Source of the DNA: Methylobacter sp. KS41 | Lineage (GTDB): Bacteria > Pseudomonadota > Gammaproteobacteria > Methylococcales > Methylomonadaceae | Length of the DNA: 64,000 nucleotides | Direction: 5' to 3' | Assembly (NCBI GenBank): GCA_002862125.1 | Contig: PHSP01000003.1 | Span: forward strand, 1,550,001 to 1,614,000 | Shown: positions 56,371 to 64,000 of the stretch, piece after piece | How the letters are laid out: every line of letters starts with the position of its first letter | Numbering within the stretch: the first letter of the stretch is position 1 | The notes under the pieces: generated by a model | What the model was told of the DNA's origin: nothing | Databases searched by the model: none | Seen by the model: the letters and a program-made list of their open reading frames with translations, nothing else | Program-made: the position numbers and the translations under genes

Positions 56371-56496
56371 TCACCACAATATTTTGAAAATATCGCGAAT
56401 TTCATCACGGCTTAATTCCACGTAATTGTTGATTAACAGCCGTTGTTGTTCGCGAACCGCGCTGTCAGCGAACGTCTCAATTTCGAATTCTTTCAT
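56371..56496 (-). CDS. Possible small protein (41 residues)
   Basis: An ATG-initiated frame on the minus strand, MKEFEIETFADSAVREQQ then LLINNYVELSRDEIRDIF and KILW, acidic and helical. No ribosome-binding site is obvious. Composition looks coding-like; no family. Too short for confidence. Confidence 0.3.
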   Translation of the reverse strand: MKEFEIETFADSAVREQQRLLINNYVELSRDEIRDIFKILW

Positions 56497-56689
56497 GCCA
56501 TATTCGTTGTTTTAGAATATAAACTCATTGACTTTTAAAGAATTTCTTATAAAGATGCACGGTTGATATAAATTAATATATTTCCGAAACTCAGTAAGTT
56601 GTCCAAAAAAGAAAATATGTAGCGCCGTTTTGCCCTTTTTAAAAATTTCAAGCTATTGATTTACATTAAGTGCACTCGAAATAGTAACC

Positions 56690-56986
56690 AAGATGGGTTA
56701 GCTTGACTGACCAGGTAAATTGCCAGGAACCAAATAGTTAGCGCCAAGTGAGTGCTTTGGAACAAGGTGCCTGCGATCAGGGATGCCCGCAACCGGCAGC
56801 ATTTGCATTGGAATGTCTTATGTTCCCTACCTTGAGCAAGTAGTAATCTGCGTTGCCGCACTCTGGGCAACGGAATCCCTGTGGTCAACGTGACGCTTCC
56901 AGTGCGTCCCCGCATTGCTCTTCGGCGCCAAACCGCGCAAGAAATGCGGGCAAGGACAAGCCTTGTTGGAATTGGATACGGTTCAT
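56690..56986 (-). pseudogene. Decayed IS1595-family transposase N-terminus
   Basis: Reading the minus strand from ATG at 56986 gives MNRIQFQQGLSLPAFLARFG, a stop after EASR, then PQGFRCPECGNADYYLL (zinc ribbon), then a frameshift into EHKTFQCKCCRLRASLIAGT followed by LFQSTHLALTIWFLAIYLV. All these match ISPna2-like IS1595 transposases in order. Stop plus frameshift and loss of the DDE part make it a pseudogene. It is not the same lineage as the intact IS1595 transposase at 50494-51498. Confidence 0.85.
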
Positions 56987-57111
56987 GGCCAGGACAGTTT
57001 CTCTTTGGCGGGTTTGTTTAAGTCAGTATGCGCCTTATAATTGACAAAATTTGGTTTGGCTGAAAAATCTTTCTAATCAGGAACGCTTAAGCTGTTTGAC
57101 CAACGAATGAT

Positions 57112-57540
57112 CTATTTCAGTTTTTCTATGTGTATTAATGTGGATTTTAAAGAAGTCAACACATCTAAAAACAGAAAAACCATTGAACTGAAGATAAATA
57201 AGACGCAGAGTACCACAAATAAAATCAGGAATTCTTCACTGATATGCGCTATAAAGCTGGAAAAAATTGATCCCAGCAAGAACATTCCACTGCTTAGTGC
57301 GCTGCATAACAACAGGCCAAAACTCCATTTAAGTATCTGGCATCGATAAACCATCATATTGAGTTCTTTTGCAAGCTTGGTTGTATCATGGCTTTTTTGC
57401 ATCTCTTCATAGATTTCTCGTACTCGCCCTATTGCATGGGTATAGCGGGCGTTTAGAGTCAAGGCAAAAAGTCCAATACTGGAAAATAAGACCAAAGAAC
57501 CGGTAACCAGGGTAACGATGCCCTCAAGGTTGCCGGTCAT
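57112..57540 (-). CDS. DUF2721-family membrane protein
   Basis: 142 residues with three hydrophobic segments (IVTLVTGSLVLFSSIGLFAL, LLLCSALSSGMFLLGSIF, LFVVLCVLFIFSSMVFLF) separated by an Arg/Glu-rich cytosolic helix (RVREIYEEMQ). This is the DUF2721 layout, function unknown. Its ATG overlaps the NnrS stop (TAATG), so it is last in a three-gene set with NnrS and DUF455. Confidence 0.8.
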   Translation of the reverse strand: MTGNLEGIVTLVTGSLVLFSSIGLFALTLNARYTHAIGRVREIYEEMQKSHDTTKLAKELNMMVYRCQILKWSFGLLLCSALSSGMFLLGSIFSSFIAHISEEFLILFVVLCVLFIFSSMVFLFLDVLTSLKSTLIHIEKLK

Positions 57541-58715
57541 TAGCCTTCTTGCCCATCCAAACGTGGACTAGATAGAATAGGTGCATAAACAAACATAAAT
57601 AAAGAAAATGCAGCCAGCCAGGAAAGTGTTGAACCATAAATTAAAATGTTGTACCAGTTGGGCAAAGCTGCCGGTAATAAAACCCTGAGCAAGGCGGCTA
57701 AATTAATCAATACAAAAGCAATAGCCATCGCATTTGAGACTTTGAGCGCCCGGCCGGTATGTCCTAATGATACTCGCGCCATCATCCCCAGTGTTAACAC
57801 GCCTATGCCGCCAAGAGTAAATGCATGTAAAGCCAAAGAAGGTAACACCCATGCGTATGCGGACAATGCCGTTAAAATAAACCCCAAAATAATCCAGCCA
57901 TAACCCGCATAAAGTATCCATAACAAAGGCACATACCAAATCCGTTGCTGATACCAGCTGTATAGACGGGCGCTATTGACTATGGCGGCGAAAATCGCGG
58001 TTAGCGCTAAAAAAGTCCCAGTGACGGGCCATATTTGCAAGGCGAATACAACAACCGCAGAGCCAATTGATAAGGCATCCAATAACGGATTTCTTATGAT
58101 TAGAGTTCCGGACAAACCCCGTTCCGTGAAAAAGGGAAATAATCGTCCGGCAAGGACCAGAATCAGGATAATAATAGCCGCGACAATCAGTTGAAGGCCA
58201 GTCCATGCCGTGTTTTGACATAGCCCGAGAATTTCAGCATGGATTAGACCGTTACCTACTGTTAACAACAGCAACAGTCCGATAAAAACCAGGCTTTTAA
58301 AGTGCCGTGCCTGCATAACCGGGATGCTGATTTGATAAGCCAGAATAGGCAGGAAAGCAAAATCAATGAGGGCAATCAAGGCATCAGGCAATAAACCGGC
58401 ATAAAAAGGCAGAATACGCCCATAAAGCCACAACAAAGCCAGGCCGGCTAATTTATCGCCGGTCAAAGTGGGCTTGTCTGTCCAGTTTTTAACCGCGGTT
58501 AATAAAAATCCGGCAATAACGGCGACAGAATAGCCCAGCAGCATTTCATGGGCATGCCAATAATTAGGGGCAAAATAATTATCTACGGTTAACGCGCCAT
58601 TAAAAATAGCATTCCAAAGCACGATTAAAATTAGCGCCGATAATCCGGCCAGGGCGAAGAAAACTCTAAAGCCCAAGCCAAACATAGGGGTATCAAAAAT
58701 TTTTTGTGTGTTCAT
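57540..58715 (-). CDS. NnrS-family membrane protein
   Basis: 391 residues with about twelve hydrophobic helices. The NYWHAHEMLLGYSVAVIAGFL segment (in two parts) and GRLFPFFTERGLSG are NnrS marks. NnrS is a haem/copper-containing membrane protein linked to nitric oxide stress. It overlaps the upstream DUF455 gene by 4 bp and DUF2721 by 1 bp, so the three are probably one transcript. Confidence 0.9.
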   Translation of the reverse strand: MNTQKIFDTPMFGLGFRVFFALAGLSALILIVLWNAIFNGALTVDNYFAPNYWHAHEMLLGYSVAVIAGFLLTAVKNWTDKPTLTGDKLAGLALLWLYGRILPFYAGLLPDALIALIDFAFLPILAYQISIPVMQARHFKSLVFIGLLLLLTVGNGLIHAEILGLCQNTAWTGLQLIVAAIIILILVLAGRLFPFFTERGLSGTLIIRNPLLDALSIGSAVVVFALQIWPVTGTFLALTAIFAAIVNSARLYSWYQQRIWYVPLLWILYAGYGWIILGFILTALSAYAWVLPSLALHAFTLGGIGVLTLGMMARVSLGHTGRALKVSNAMAIAFVLINLAALLRVLLPAALPNWYNILIYGSTLSWLAAFSLFMFVYAPILSSPRLDGQEG

Positions 58716-59515
58716 AGAGTTGTATTTTCCAGCCAGTCAAGCTCATCATTCGAGAAGCCTGCAATTATACGCATTTCCCGGTTAAAAGGTCCTTTTGGCT
58801 TACCCCCCAGGTAATATTGCCTGATTAACCGGCGATACTTATCTTCAGGTTCAAACCCTTGCTGTTTACAGACGAATTTAAACCAGTATGACCCGCGTTC
58901 CACATGTCCCACTTCATCGGTTAAAATGCGATTTAACACAGCTACGCTGGCATCGTCATCCAACTGCTTGAATTTCGCGATGATAGCCGGAGTTACATCC
59001 AAACCACGCGCCTCCATACAGCGAGGCACCATTGCCAATCTTGCCAGCAAATCATCAGCGGTCTCTTTAGCATGATCCCAGAGGCCGCTATGCGCGGGTA
59101 AATCACCATAATCAACATGCATTGCCAGCAAATGCGCGCGGATTAATTCAAAGTGCTGCGCTTCTTCATCTGCAATCCGAAGCCAATCCTGGTAAAATTG
59201 GTCTGGCATGCCGCGAAAACGATAGAGCAAATCCCAAGCCAGATAAATTGCCACAAATTCAACGTGAGCAATGGCATGAAAGAAGGCGGCAATACCTTCG
59301 ACGGAGCCGAGTTTTCGTTTGGGCATATCGCGGGGCGGCAATAATACCGGCTGGTCAGGAAATCTTACCTGAGCAATTGGCAATGCCGGATGATCCGGTA
59401 TAAAGCTTAACTGGTCATTTTCAAAAGCGTGCCAAGCCTGATGCGTCAGTGCCAATTTTTCGCCGATAGCGGCGCCATGCAAACACGCTTCGGCAAATAC
59501 AAATATATTTTTCAT
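58712..59515 (-). CDS. DUF455 ferritin-like protein
   Basis: 267 residues, ferritin-like four-helix diiron type. FFHAIAHVEFVAIYLAWDLL, RIADEEAQHFELIRAHL, RCMEARGLDVTPAII and LTDEVGHVERGSYWFKF supply the Glu/His pattern of the metal site. Function is unsettled in the family. It is translationally coupled to nnrS (4-bp overlap). Confidence 0.88.
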   Translation of the reverse strand: MKNIFVFAEACLHGAAIGEKLALTHQAWHAFENDQLSFIPDHPALPIAQVRFPDQPVLLPPRDMPKRKLGSVEGIAAFFHAIAHVEFVAIYLAWDLLYRFRGMPDQFYQDWLRIADEEAQHFELIRAHLLAMHVDYGDLPAHSGLWDHAKETADDLLARLAMVPRCMEARGLDVTPAIIAKFKQLDDDASVAVLNRILTDEVGHVERGSYWFKFVCKQQGFEPEDKYRRLIRQYYLGGKPKGPFNREMRIIAGFSNDELDWLENTTL

Positions 59516-59535
59516 TACTGATAGCTTGCGTTTAC

Positions 59536-59904
59536 ATGATTAAAATTCTGGATTTCACGTTTTTGTTATTTTATTGTCTGATTATTTACTGGCTTTCTGA
59601 TCAATCAACATTGCCTGCGCCGATGTGGTTTGAGTTTCAGGATAAACTTTACCACGCCGGCGCCTATTCTGTTATGGGGTTGTTGGCATGGCGCAGTTTC
59701 AAGCATTTCATAGAACCGTCCATTATACTGGGTTTGCTCTGCCTTGCCTTTTGCAGTTTATACGGCTTGTCTGATGAATGGCATCAATCGTTTGTAGCTG
59801 GACGCGAGTCAGATAGCGCTGATTGGCTTGCCGATACCAGCGGCGCGGCCCTGGCAATTTTTTTCTGCTTAAACTACACAAATAATAAATGGGTTAAAGG
59901 CTGA
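59536..59904 (+). CDS. VanZ-family protein
   Basis: 122 residues with about three membrane helices; the VanZ mark LSDEWHQSFVAGRESDSADW (about 81-100) is present. The function of VanZ-like proteins is not settled. It is divergent from DUF455, only 20 bp away. Confidence 0.85.
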   Translation: MIKILDFTFLLFYCLIIYWLSDQSTLPAPMWFEFQDKLYHAGAYSVMGLLAWRSFKHFIEPSIILGLLCLAFCSLYGLSDEWHQSFVAGRESDSADWLADTSGAALAIFFCLNYTNNKWVKG

Positions 59905-59997
59905 AAGGCGCTCTTTGGCATCGCGCTTTCGGCTGGTATCTTTTTTTATCAGTTAGTCTAGAATGCACCGTTTTTTACATTTACCTTGATATAAACC

Positions 59998-60597
59998 ATG
60001 TCCAAAGAAATTCGCATTGAAAGATGCAGCGGTGCGGCCCTTCAGCAATATATCCCTGAGCTCGCGCGTCTAAGAATCGAAGTTTTTCATGATTTCCCAT
60101 ATTTGTACGACGGGGATTATGACTATGAAAAAAAATACCTGCAAATCTATATTGACACTCCTGAAAGCGTAATCGTATTGGCTCTTGATGGCGATAAAGT
60201 GGTCGGAGCCTCTACCGCCATCCCCATGAAATATGAAACGGATCAAATTAAAAAGCCCTTTATTGAACAGGGCTACAACCTTGATGATGTATTTTATTGC
60301 AGCGAATCTGTTTTAAATAAGGATTACCGCGGCTTGGGCTTAGGCGTGCGGTTTTTTGAGCAAAGAGAAGCTCATGCCGAGGAGCTGGGTGGTTTCAAAA
60401 TTATTACTTTCTGTTGTGTGGAGCGGCCTCCGGATCACCCGCGCCGTCCAGCTGATTTTGTGCCGCTGGATCAGTTCTGGAACAAACGCGGCTATTTCAA
60501 ACATCCTGAACTTGCTACAACCTACTCATGGAAAGATCTGGATGATATGGAAGAAACACCTAAGCCAATGATTTTTTGGATTAAACATGAGCGTTAA
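59998..60597 (+). CDS. GNAT-family N-acetyltransferase
   Basis: 199 residues. The acetyl-CoA loop is NKDYRGLGLGVRFFEQRE (about 103-120), preceded by VVGASTAIPM and followed by FCCVERPPDHPRRP. It overlaps the nitrilase gene by 11 bp. In some bacteria a GNAT and a carbon-nitrogen hydrolase are fused in one protein (YhcX type), so the pair may act together here. Substrate unknown. Confidence 0.88.
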   Translation: MSKEIRIERCSGAALQQYIPELARLRIEVFHDFPYLYDGDYDYEKKYLQIYIDTPESVIVLALDGDKVVGASTAIPMKYETDQIKKPFIEQGYNLDDVFYCSESVLNKDYRGLGLGVRFFEQREAHAEELGGFKIITFCCVERPPDHPRRPADFVPLDQFWNKRGYFKHPELATTYSWKDLDDMEETPKPMIFWIKHER

Positions 60598-61450
60598 AAT
60601 TGCAGCCGCCCAGTACGACATCAGTTTTCTGGAGAATTGGCAGGCTTATCAACTAAAAATTGAACGCTGGGTTGCCGATGCTACTGCAAAAGACGCCAAA
60701 ATTCTGGTGTTCCCCGAATATTTCAGCATGGAACTGGCGTCCCTGTTCGGCCGCGAGATTTACTCATCATTGAGCAGGCAGCTGACGGCCATGCAATCAT
60801 TGCATGATGATTTTACCGGCCTGTTCAAAAAGCTGGCCCGGAAATACCAGTGTATTATTCAATCGGGTACATTTCCGGTATGCATCGAGCCAGGAATCTA
60901 CCGGAATCGTGGTTACTTATTTATGCCTGATGGCCGGTTTGATTATCAGGATAAAGTTATGATGACCCGTTTTGAAAATGAAAAATGGCTGATTAAAGGC
61001 GGTCATGAATTAAGGTGTTTTGATACCGAATACGGAAAAATCGCTATTAACATTTGTTATGACAGTGAATTTCCGCTGCTGGCCAGAAAGCAGGTCGAAG
61101 CCGGATGTGTGTTGATTTTAGTGCCTAGCTGTACCGATACTGTCGCCGGTTATCATCGGGTTAAAATAGGCTGTCAGGCAAGGGCCCTGGAGAATCAGTG
61201 TTATGTTGTTCAAGCTTCATTGGTGGGCGAGGCCGCATGGTCGGAAGCGGTCGATGTCAATGTTGGCGCAGCGGCGATCTACACGCCAGTGGATAGGGGT
61301 TTTCCGGATAACGGTGTTTTGTCGTCAGGCGCATTCAACGCGGTGCAATGGGTTATTGGAGACATATCGCCAAACGACTGCGAGACAGTACGGGAGCATG
61401 GGCAGGTTTTTAATTACCGGGACTGGCCCCTGCAAAATACGCTTGGTTAA
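60587..61450 (+). CDS. Carbon-nitrogen hydrolase (nitrilase superfamily)
   Basis: 287 residues with the catalytic triad in place: Glu in VFPEYFSME, Lys in [10 protein letters not shown] and Cys in [10 protein letters not shown]. The fold cleaves amides or nitriles; the substrate is not known. The start codon lies inside the end of the GNAT gene. It converges with rpoS (4-bp overlap of ends). Confidence 0.9.
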   Translation: MSVKIAAAQYDISFLENWQAYQLKIERWVADATAKDAKILVFPEYFSMELASLFGREIYSSLSRQLTAMQSLHDDFTGLFKKLARKYQCIIQSGTFPVCIEPGIYRNRGYLFMPDGRFDYQDKVMMTRFENEKWLIKGGHELRCFDTEYGKIAINICYDSEFPLLARKQVEAGCVLILVPSCTDTVAGYHRVKIGCQARALENQCYVVQASLVGEAAWSEAVDVNVGAAAIYTPVDRGFPDNGVLSSGAFNAVQWVIGDISPNDCETVREHGQVFNYRDWPLQNTLG

Positions 61451-62421
61451 TTAAATACAGCCTCAAAAGCAAAGCCGTTAGTTTGTAAAATTACTTTTAA
61501 TTTTTTTAATCCGTCCATTTGGATTTGTCTAACGCGCTCTCTTGTTACCTCCAGCTCTTGAGCAATCTGCTCAAGAGTTGCTTGTTCATAGCCGCAAATC
61601 CCATAGCGGCGGCAGATAACTTCACGCTGTTTTTCAGGTAGTTCAAACACGCAGGTAGTTATATTTTTTTTCATGCAGTTTTTCTGTAGCTGCTCATCGT
61701 GAGCTAAATCATTGGCATCCGAAATAGACTCAATCAAAGGAACATCTATATTTTTGGCTCCCGGCAAATCGACTGAAGTTACCCGTTCATTGAGTTTGAG
61801 CATTTTTTCAACCTTATCCACCGGCTTATCCATATAATCAGCTATTTCCTGGGAGCTGGGATCATGATCCAGTGTTTGCGTCAAATAGCGCTGGGCCTTA
61901 AGGTAGGTATTCATTTCCTTGACAATATGAATTGGCAAACGAATGGTTCGTGTTTGATCCATTATCGCCCGTTCAATAGTTTGTCTTATCCACCATGTCG
62001 CATAGGTCGAAAATCTGAAACCTCTTTCAGGATCAAATTTTCCAACTGCGCGTATTAACCCCAGATTTCCTTCCTCAATCAAGTCCAGCAAGGGTAATCC
62101 CTTGTTCATATAACGGTAAGAAATCTTTACCACCAGGCGCAAGTTGCTTTCAATCATGATCTTGCGGGCTTTCTGGTCGCCTTGCAAGGCGAGGGCGCCA
62201 TACTTTTTTTCCTCATCGGCAGTCAGCAATTTTGACCGGCTGAGTTCATTCAAATAGGAGCGGGTTGCATCGAACTCGCAGTTATTTGCTGTTTTAGTGG
62301 ATATAGTCTCCAGTTTTTCAGTTATGACCGTTGCTACATCAGTATCTTCATCTAACGATGATTCTTCTTCACCGAGAATAACAATTTCATCGAAAGATGG
62401 TTCTAATAATGTTTCATTCAT
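61447..62421 (-). CDS. rpoS: RNA polymerase sigma factor RpoS
   Basis: 324 residues of the sigma-70 group 2 type. An acidic N-terminal segment is followed by region 1.2 ([20 protein letters not shown]), region 2 with [40 protein letters not shown] and [18 protein letters not shown], region 3 with [20 protein letters not shown], and region 4 with [20 protein letters not shown] and [17 protein letters not shown]. It lies downstream of nlpD, the usual gammaproteobacterial order; in other members rpoS promoters lie inside nlpD. Confidence 0.95.
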   Translation of the reverse strand: MNETLLEPSFDEIVILGEEESSLDEDTDVATVITEKLETISTKTANNCEFDATRSYLNELSRSKLLTADEEKKYGALALQGDQKARKIMIESNLRLVVKISYRYMNKGLPLLDLIEEGNLGLIRAVGKFDPERGFRFSTYATWWIRQTIERAIMDQTRTIRLPIHIVKEMNTYLKAQRYLTQTLDHDPSSQEIADYMDKPVDKVEKMLKLNERVTSVDLPGAKNIDVPLIESISDANDLAHDEQLQKNCMKKNITTCVFELPEKQREVICRRYGICGYEQATLEQIAQELEVTRERVRQIQMDGLKKLKVILQTNGFAFEAVFN

Positions 62422-62461
62422 ATTAACTCACTGATTGATTGGTCTTAGCCGGACAGCATGA

Positions 62462-63379
62462 TTATTTTTTCGGCAAAAATTTAAGTGGATTAACCGGCTT
62501 TCCATTTTCTCTTATTTCAAAGTGCAAGGATATTCGTTTGATTCCCGCCTTGCCGACTTCAGCGACAACCTGGCCCTTTTTTACCAGTTCTCCTTCATTT
62601 ACCAGCAAGACGCTATTATTGGCATAAGCGCTTAAATAAACATCATTATGCTTGATAATAAGTAACTTGCCAAAGCCAATCAGGCCTTGTCCGCCATAGA
62701 CGACCTTGCCGGCTTCAGCCGCTTTTACCGGTTGTCCATTCCGGCCGGCTATATCGATGCCTTTATTGCGGGATGGAGAATAACTTTTTAAAACTTTTCC
62801 CTTGATTGGCCAGCAAAAGCCTAACTCTAACATTTTTTTATTATCAATTGAAGCAATTGATTTTTCTCGTTGACGTTTCGGCTGTTGAGCAAGGTGGGAT
62901 TCAGCAGGCTGTTTTTTATGCGCGTTTCCAATTTTTGAATTCGATTTATCAATTGCAGACTTAACGGTTTTAGTTTGTCGAGTGACCGTGTTTACCCCTG
63001 ATGAATTTAGTTTTTTCTTATTTGTACCCGCTTTTTCAATTGCCGGACTTGCTGTTTTATTTTTTGCCAAATTATTGTTTGCAGCTAATTTTTTATTCCA
63101 TAAAGCCGGACGTTGACTGCCAAGGCGGGTGCTTGAGTCCATAGAATGAAAAGTTTGCAAGTTGGCGGCTGTATGCTGCGTTCCGATGTTGCTGGCAACG
63201 ATCAGGTTGCCTGTGTCTATATGCTGCTTGCTGATTAATGGTTTTGGTATATTTCCGGCAAATACTTGGTTGTTATCAGTTCTCACGGGTGCATAATAAC
63301 TACTGGTAGTACAGCTGGTTAGGAAAGCAAACAGGACCAGGATTACAAAAATGTTGAACTTTGTGCGGCACAAATGCAT
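62462..63379 (-). CDS. nlpD: NlpD-like LytM-domain lipoprotein
   Basis: 305 residues. A lipoprotein signal with lipobox LTSC ends at about Cys23. A Lys/Ser/Thr-rich linker leads to the C-terminal M23/LytM domain, FCWPIKGKVLKSYSPSRNKG and IDIAGRNGQPVKAAEAGKVV, then LHFEIRENGKPVNPLKFLPK. The expected zinc His are partly missing (NKGIDI rather than HxGxD, AYANN in place of HxH), as in NlpD, which activates amidase rather than cutting. I see no LysM repeat. It is directly upstream of rpoS. Confidence 0.88.
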   Translation of the reverse strand: MHLCRTKFNIFVILVLFAFLTSCTTSSYYAPVRTDNNQVFAGNIPKPLISKQHIDTGNLIVASNIGTQHTAANLQTFHSMDSSTRLGSQRPALWNKKLAANNNLAKNKTASPAIEKAGTNKKKLNSSGVNTVTRQTKTVKSAIDKSNSKIGNAHKKQPAESHLAQQPKRQREKSIASIDNKKMLELGFCWPIKGKVLKSYSPSRNKGIDIAGRNGQPVKAAEAGKVVYGGQGLIGFGKLLIIKHNDVYLSAYANNSVLLVNEGELVKKGQVVAEVGKAGIKRISLHFEIRENGKPVNPLKFLPKK

Positions 63380-63385
63380 GGACTG

Positions 63386-63880
63386 CTAATTTTTCAATAA
63401 AATTTTTTTTGCAAGGTTTATTTTTGCGGCCAAATAATCTGACCCGCCACGGTCAGGATGTATTTTTTGCATTAATTTGCGGTGAGCGGAAATGATGTCC
63501 TGTTCTGATGCTCCAGGTTTCAAACCCAGTACCTCATAAGCTTCTTCAACTGACATTTTTCCTTTAGCGCTGGAATCGCTTTGCCGTTGTGATGAGCTTT
63601 TTTTTGAACCTGAAAATCCCTGCCACAGTCTGTGCAAGTGAGGCGCATAGTGCAATAGCGCGGGCAATAACCTGAGCATAAACGCAACAACTACCCCTGC
63701 CAGAGCGAAAAGCCAGTTTAACCGTCCGGTCGCAGTTAGATAAAGAAGCGTTACGCCAAGCATGCATAACAATAAAATTCTGGCGTATTTCGCCAATAAG
63801 GAAGGGGACGCTTTTAGAAAGGCGCGAAAGCCATAAAATGCTAGAACGGCAAGCAGCAAAATCAGATAAATTCGAATCAA
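63386..63880 (-). CDS. Membrane-anchored J-domain protein
   Basis: 164 residues. Hydrophobic helices occupy about residues 1-75 ([39 protein letters not shown]). The C-terminal J domain (from about 112) has [20 protein letters not shown] and the HPD motif in KIHPDRGGS. Such proteins recruit DnaK at the membrane; layout recalls Tim14/DjlC-type proteins. It ends 6 bp before nlpD, so an operon is likely. Confidence 0.85.
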   Translation of the reverse strand: MIRIYLILLLAVLAFYGFRAFLKASPSLLAKYARILLLCMLGVTLLYLTATGRLNWLFALAGVVVAFMLRLLPALLHYAPHLHRLWQGFSGSKKSSSQRQSDSSAKGKMSVEEAYEVLGLKPGASEQDIISAHRKLMQKIHPDRGGSDYLAAKINLAKKILLKN

Positions 63881-63965
63881 TGTTTTCTCCAGGATTAATG
63901 ATCCCAGGTCAATAATACCTTAGAATAAGCAGTCTCACGATAACAGTCTGATGAAATAATTTAGT

Positions 63966-64000
63966 ATGCAACACGCACATGTCCCTATTTTAGGTTTTGC
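63966..64000 (+). CDS. Start of a gene cut by the window edge
   Basis: ATG at 63966 opens MQHAHVPILGF. The opening PILGF resembles the N-terminus of MobB (molybdopterin-guanine dinucleotide synthesis), but eleven residues cannot prove it. It is divergent from the J-domain gene. Confidence 0.3.
   Translation, partial: MQHAHVPILGF

Larger units (their letters stand above)
55896..57111 (+). other. Long intergenic region with IS relic
   Basis: About 1.2 kb. Contents that I can point to are a short frame (56371-56496) and the IS1595 transposase relic (56690-56986), both listed. The first 400 bp have nothing clear. Confidence 0.5.

Overview
The window looks like a chromosomal segment of a gammaproteobacterium. 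The gene order aroA-cmk-rpsA-ihfB, the feoABC set, an rpoS-nlpD pair, queG, rhlE and a type I polyphosphate kinase all fit this class. A PEP-CTERM protein, NnrS, many IS relics and moderate G+C content would fit a Methylococcales methanotroph, but no methane-oxidation gene is present, so that narrower placement is only inference.

Layout. 1-7183: core genes (3' part of aroA, cmk, rpsA, ihfB) and a ferrous-iron uptake operon feoABC behind a Fur-box-like site. 7361-7437: tRNA-Arg(CCT). 7961-18176: a type I Zorya anti-phage system (zorA, zorB, zorC, zorD) placed next to the tRNA. Its zorA is split by a complete IS1634-family element (9109-11217) that left a 4-bp target duplication; removing the element and one copy of the duplication restores one open frame of about 696 codons. 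18797-30147: scattered housekeeping genes (rhlE, queG, a DUF6629 membrane protein, an NlpE-like protein, an orphan hypE behind a truncated IS630 transposase, a beta-CASP RNA nuclease, an L,D-transpeptidase and a Tat-exported M15-type peptidase). 30527-36478: a DUF1704/QEGLA protein, then nested mobile DNA (a decayed IS1634 relative carrying a complete group II intron 28 bp from its end), then poorly characterised genes and a BON lipoprotein. 36852-46693: SNase-like nuclease, ABC exporter, PHP phosphoesterase, a secretin-like protein, and a minus-strand run of a D-cysteine desulfhydrase-like enzyme, a methyltransferase, ppk, def and a small membrane protein. 46696-48786: an SRAP relic, an isoprenylcysteine-methyltransferase-like membrane protein and a PEP-CTERM protein. 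49604-53856: an accessory patch with an IS1595-family transposase, DUF6471, small unknown proteins and an AbrB/PIN toxin-antitoxin pair. 54024-55895: a secreted zinc metallopeptidase. 56371-56986: intergenic DNA with a decayed IS1595 transposase. 57112-63880: DUF2721, NnrS, DUF455, VanZ-like protein, a GNAT/nitrilase pair, rpoS, nlpD and a J-domain protein. A gene on the right edge begins at 63966.

The most notable system is the Zorya island. ZorA and ZorB form a MotAB-like membrane motor that senses phage attack, and ZorC and ZorD are the cytosolic effectors. The IS insertion leaves the ZorA membrane motor part and cuts off the rest of its long cytoplasmic tail, so the locus is either recently inactivated or a natural tail-truncation variant. 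The second notable structure is the intron-in-IS nest at 31889-34183, whose boundaries can be read directly by comparison with the intact IS in the same window.
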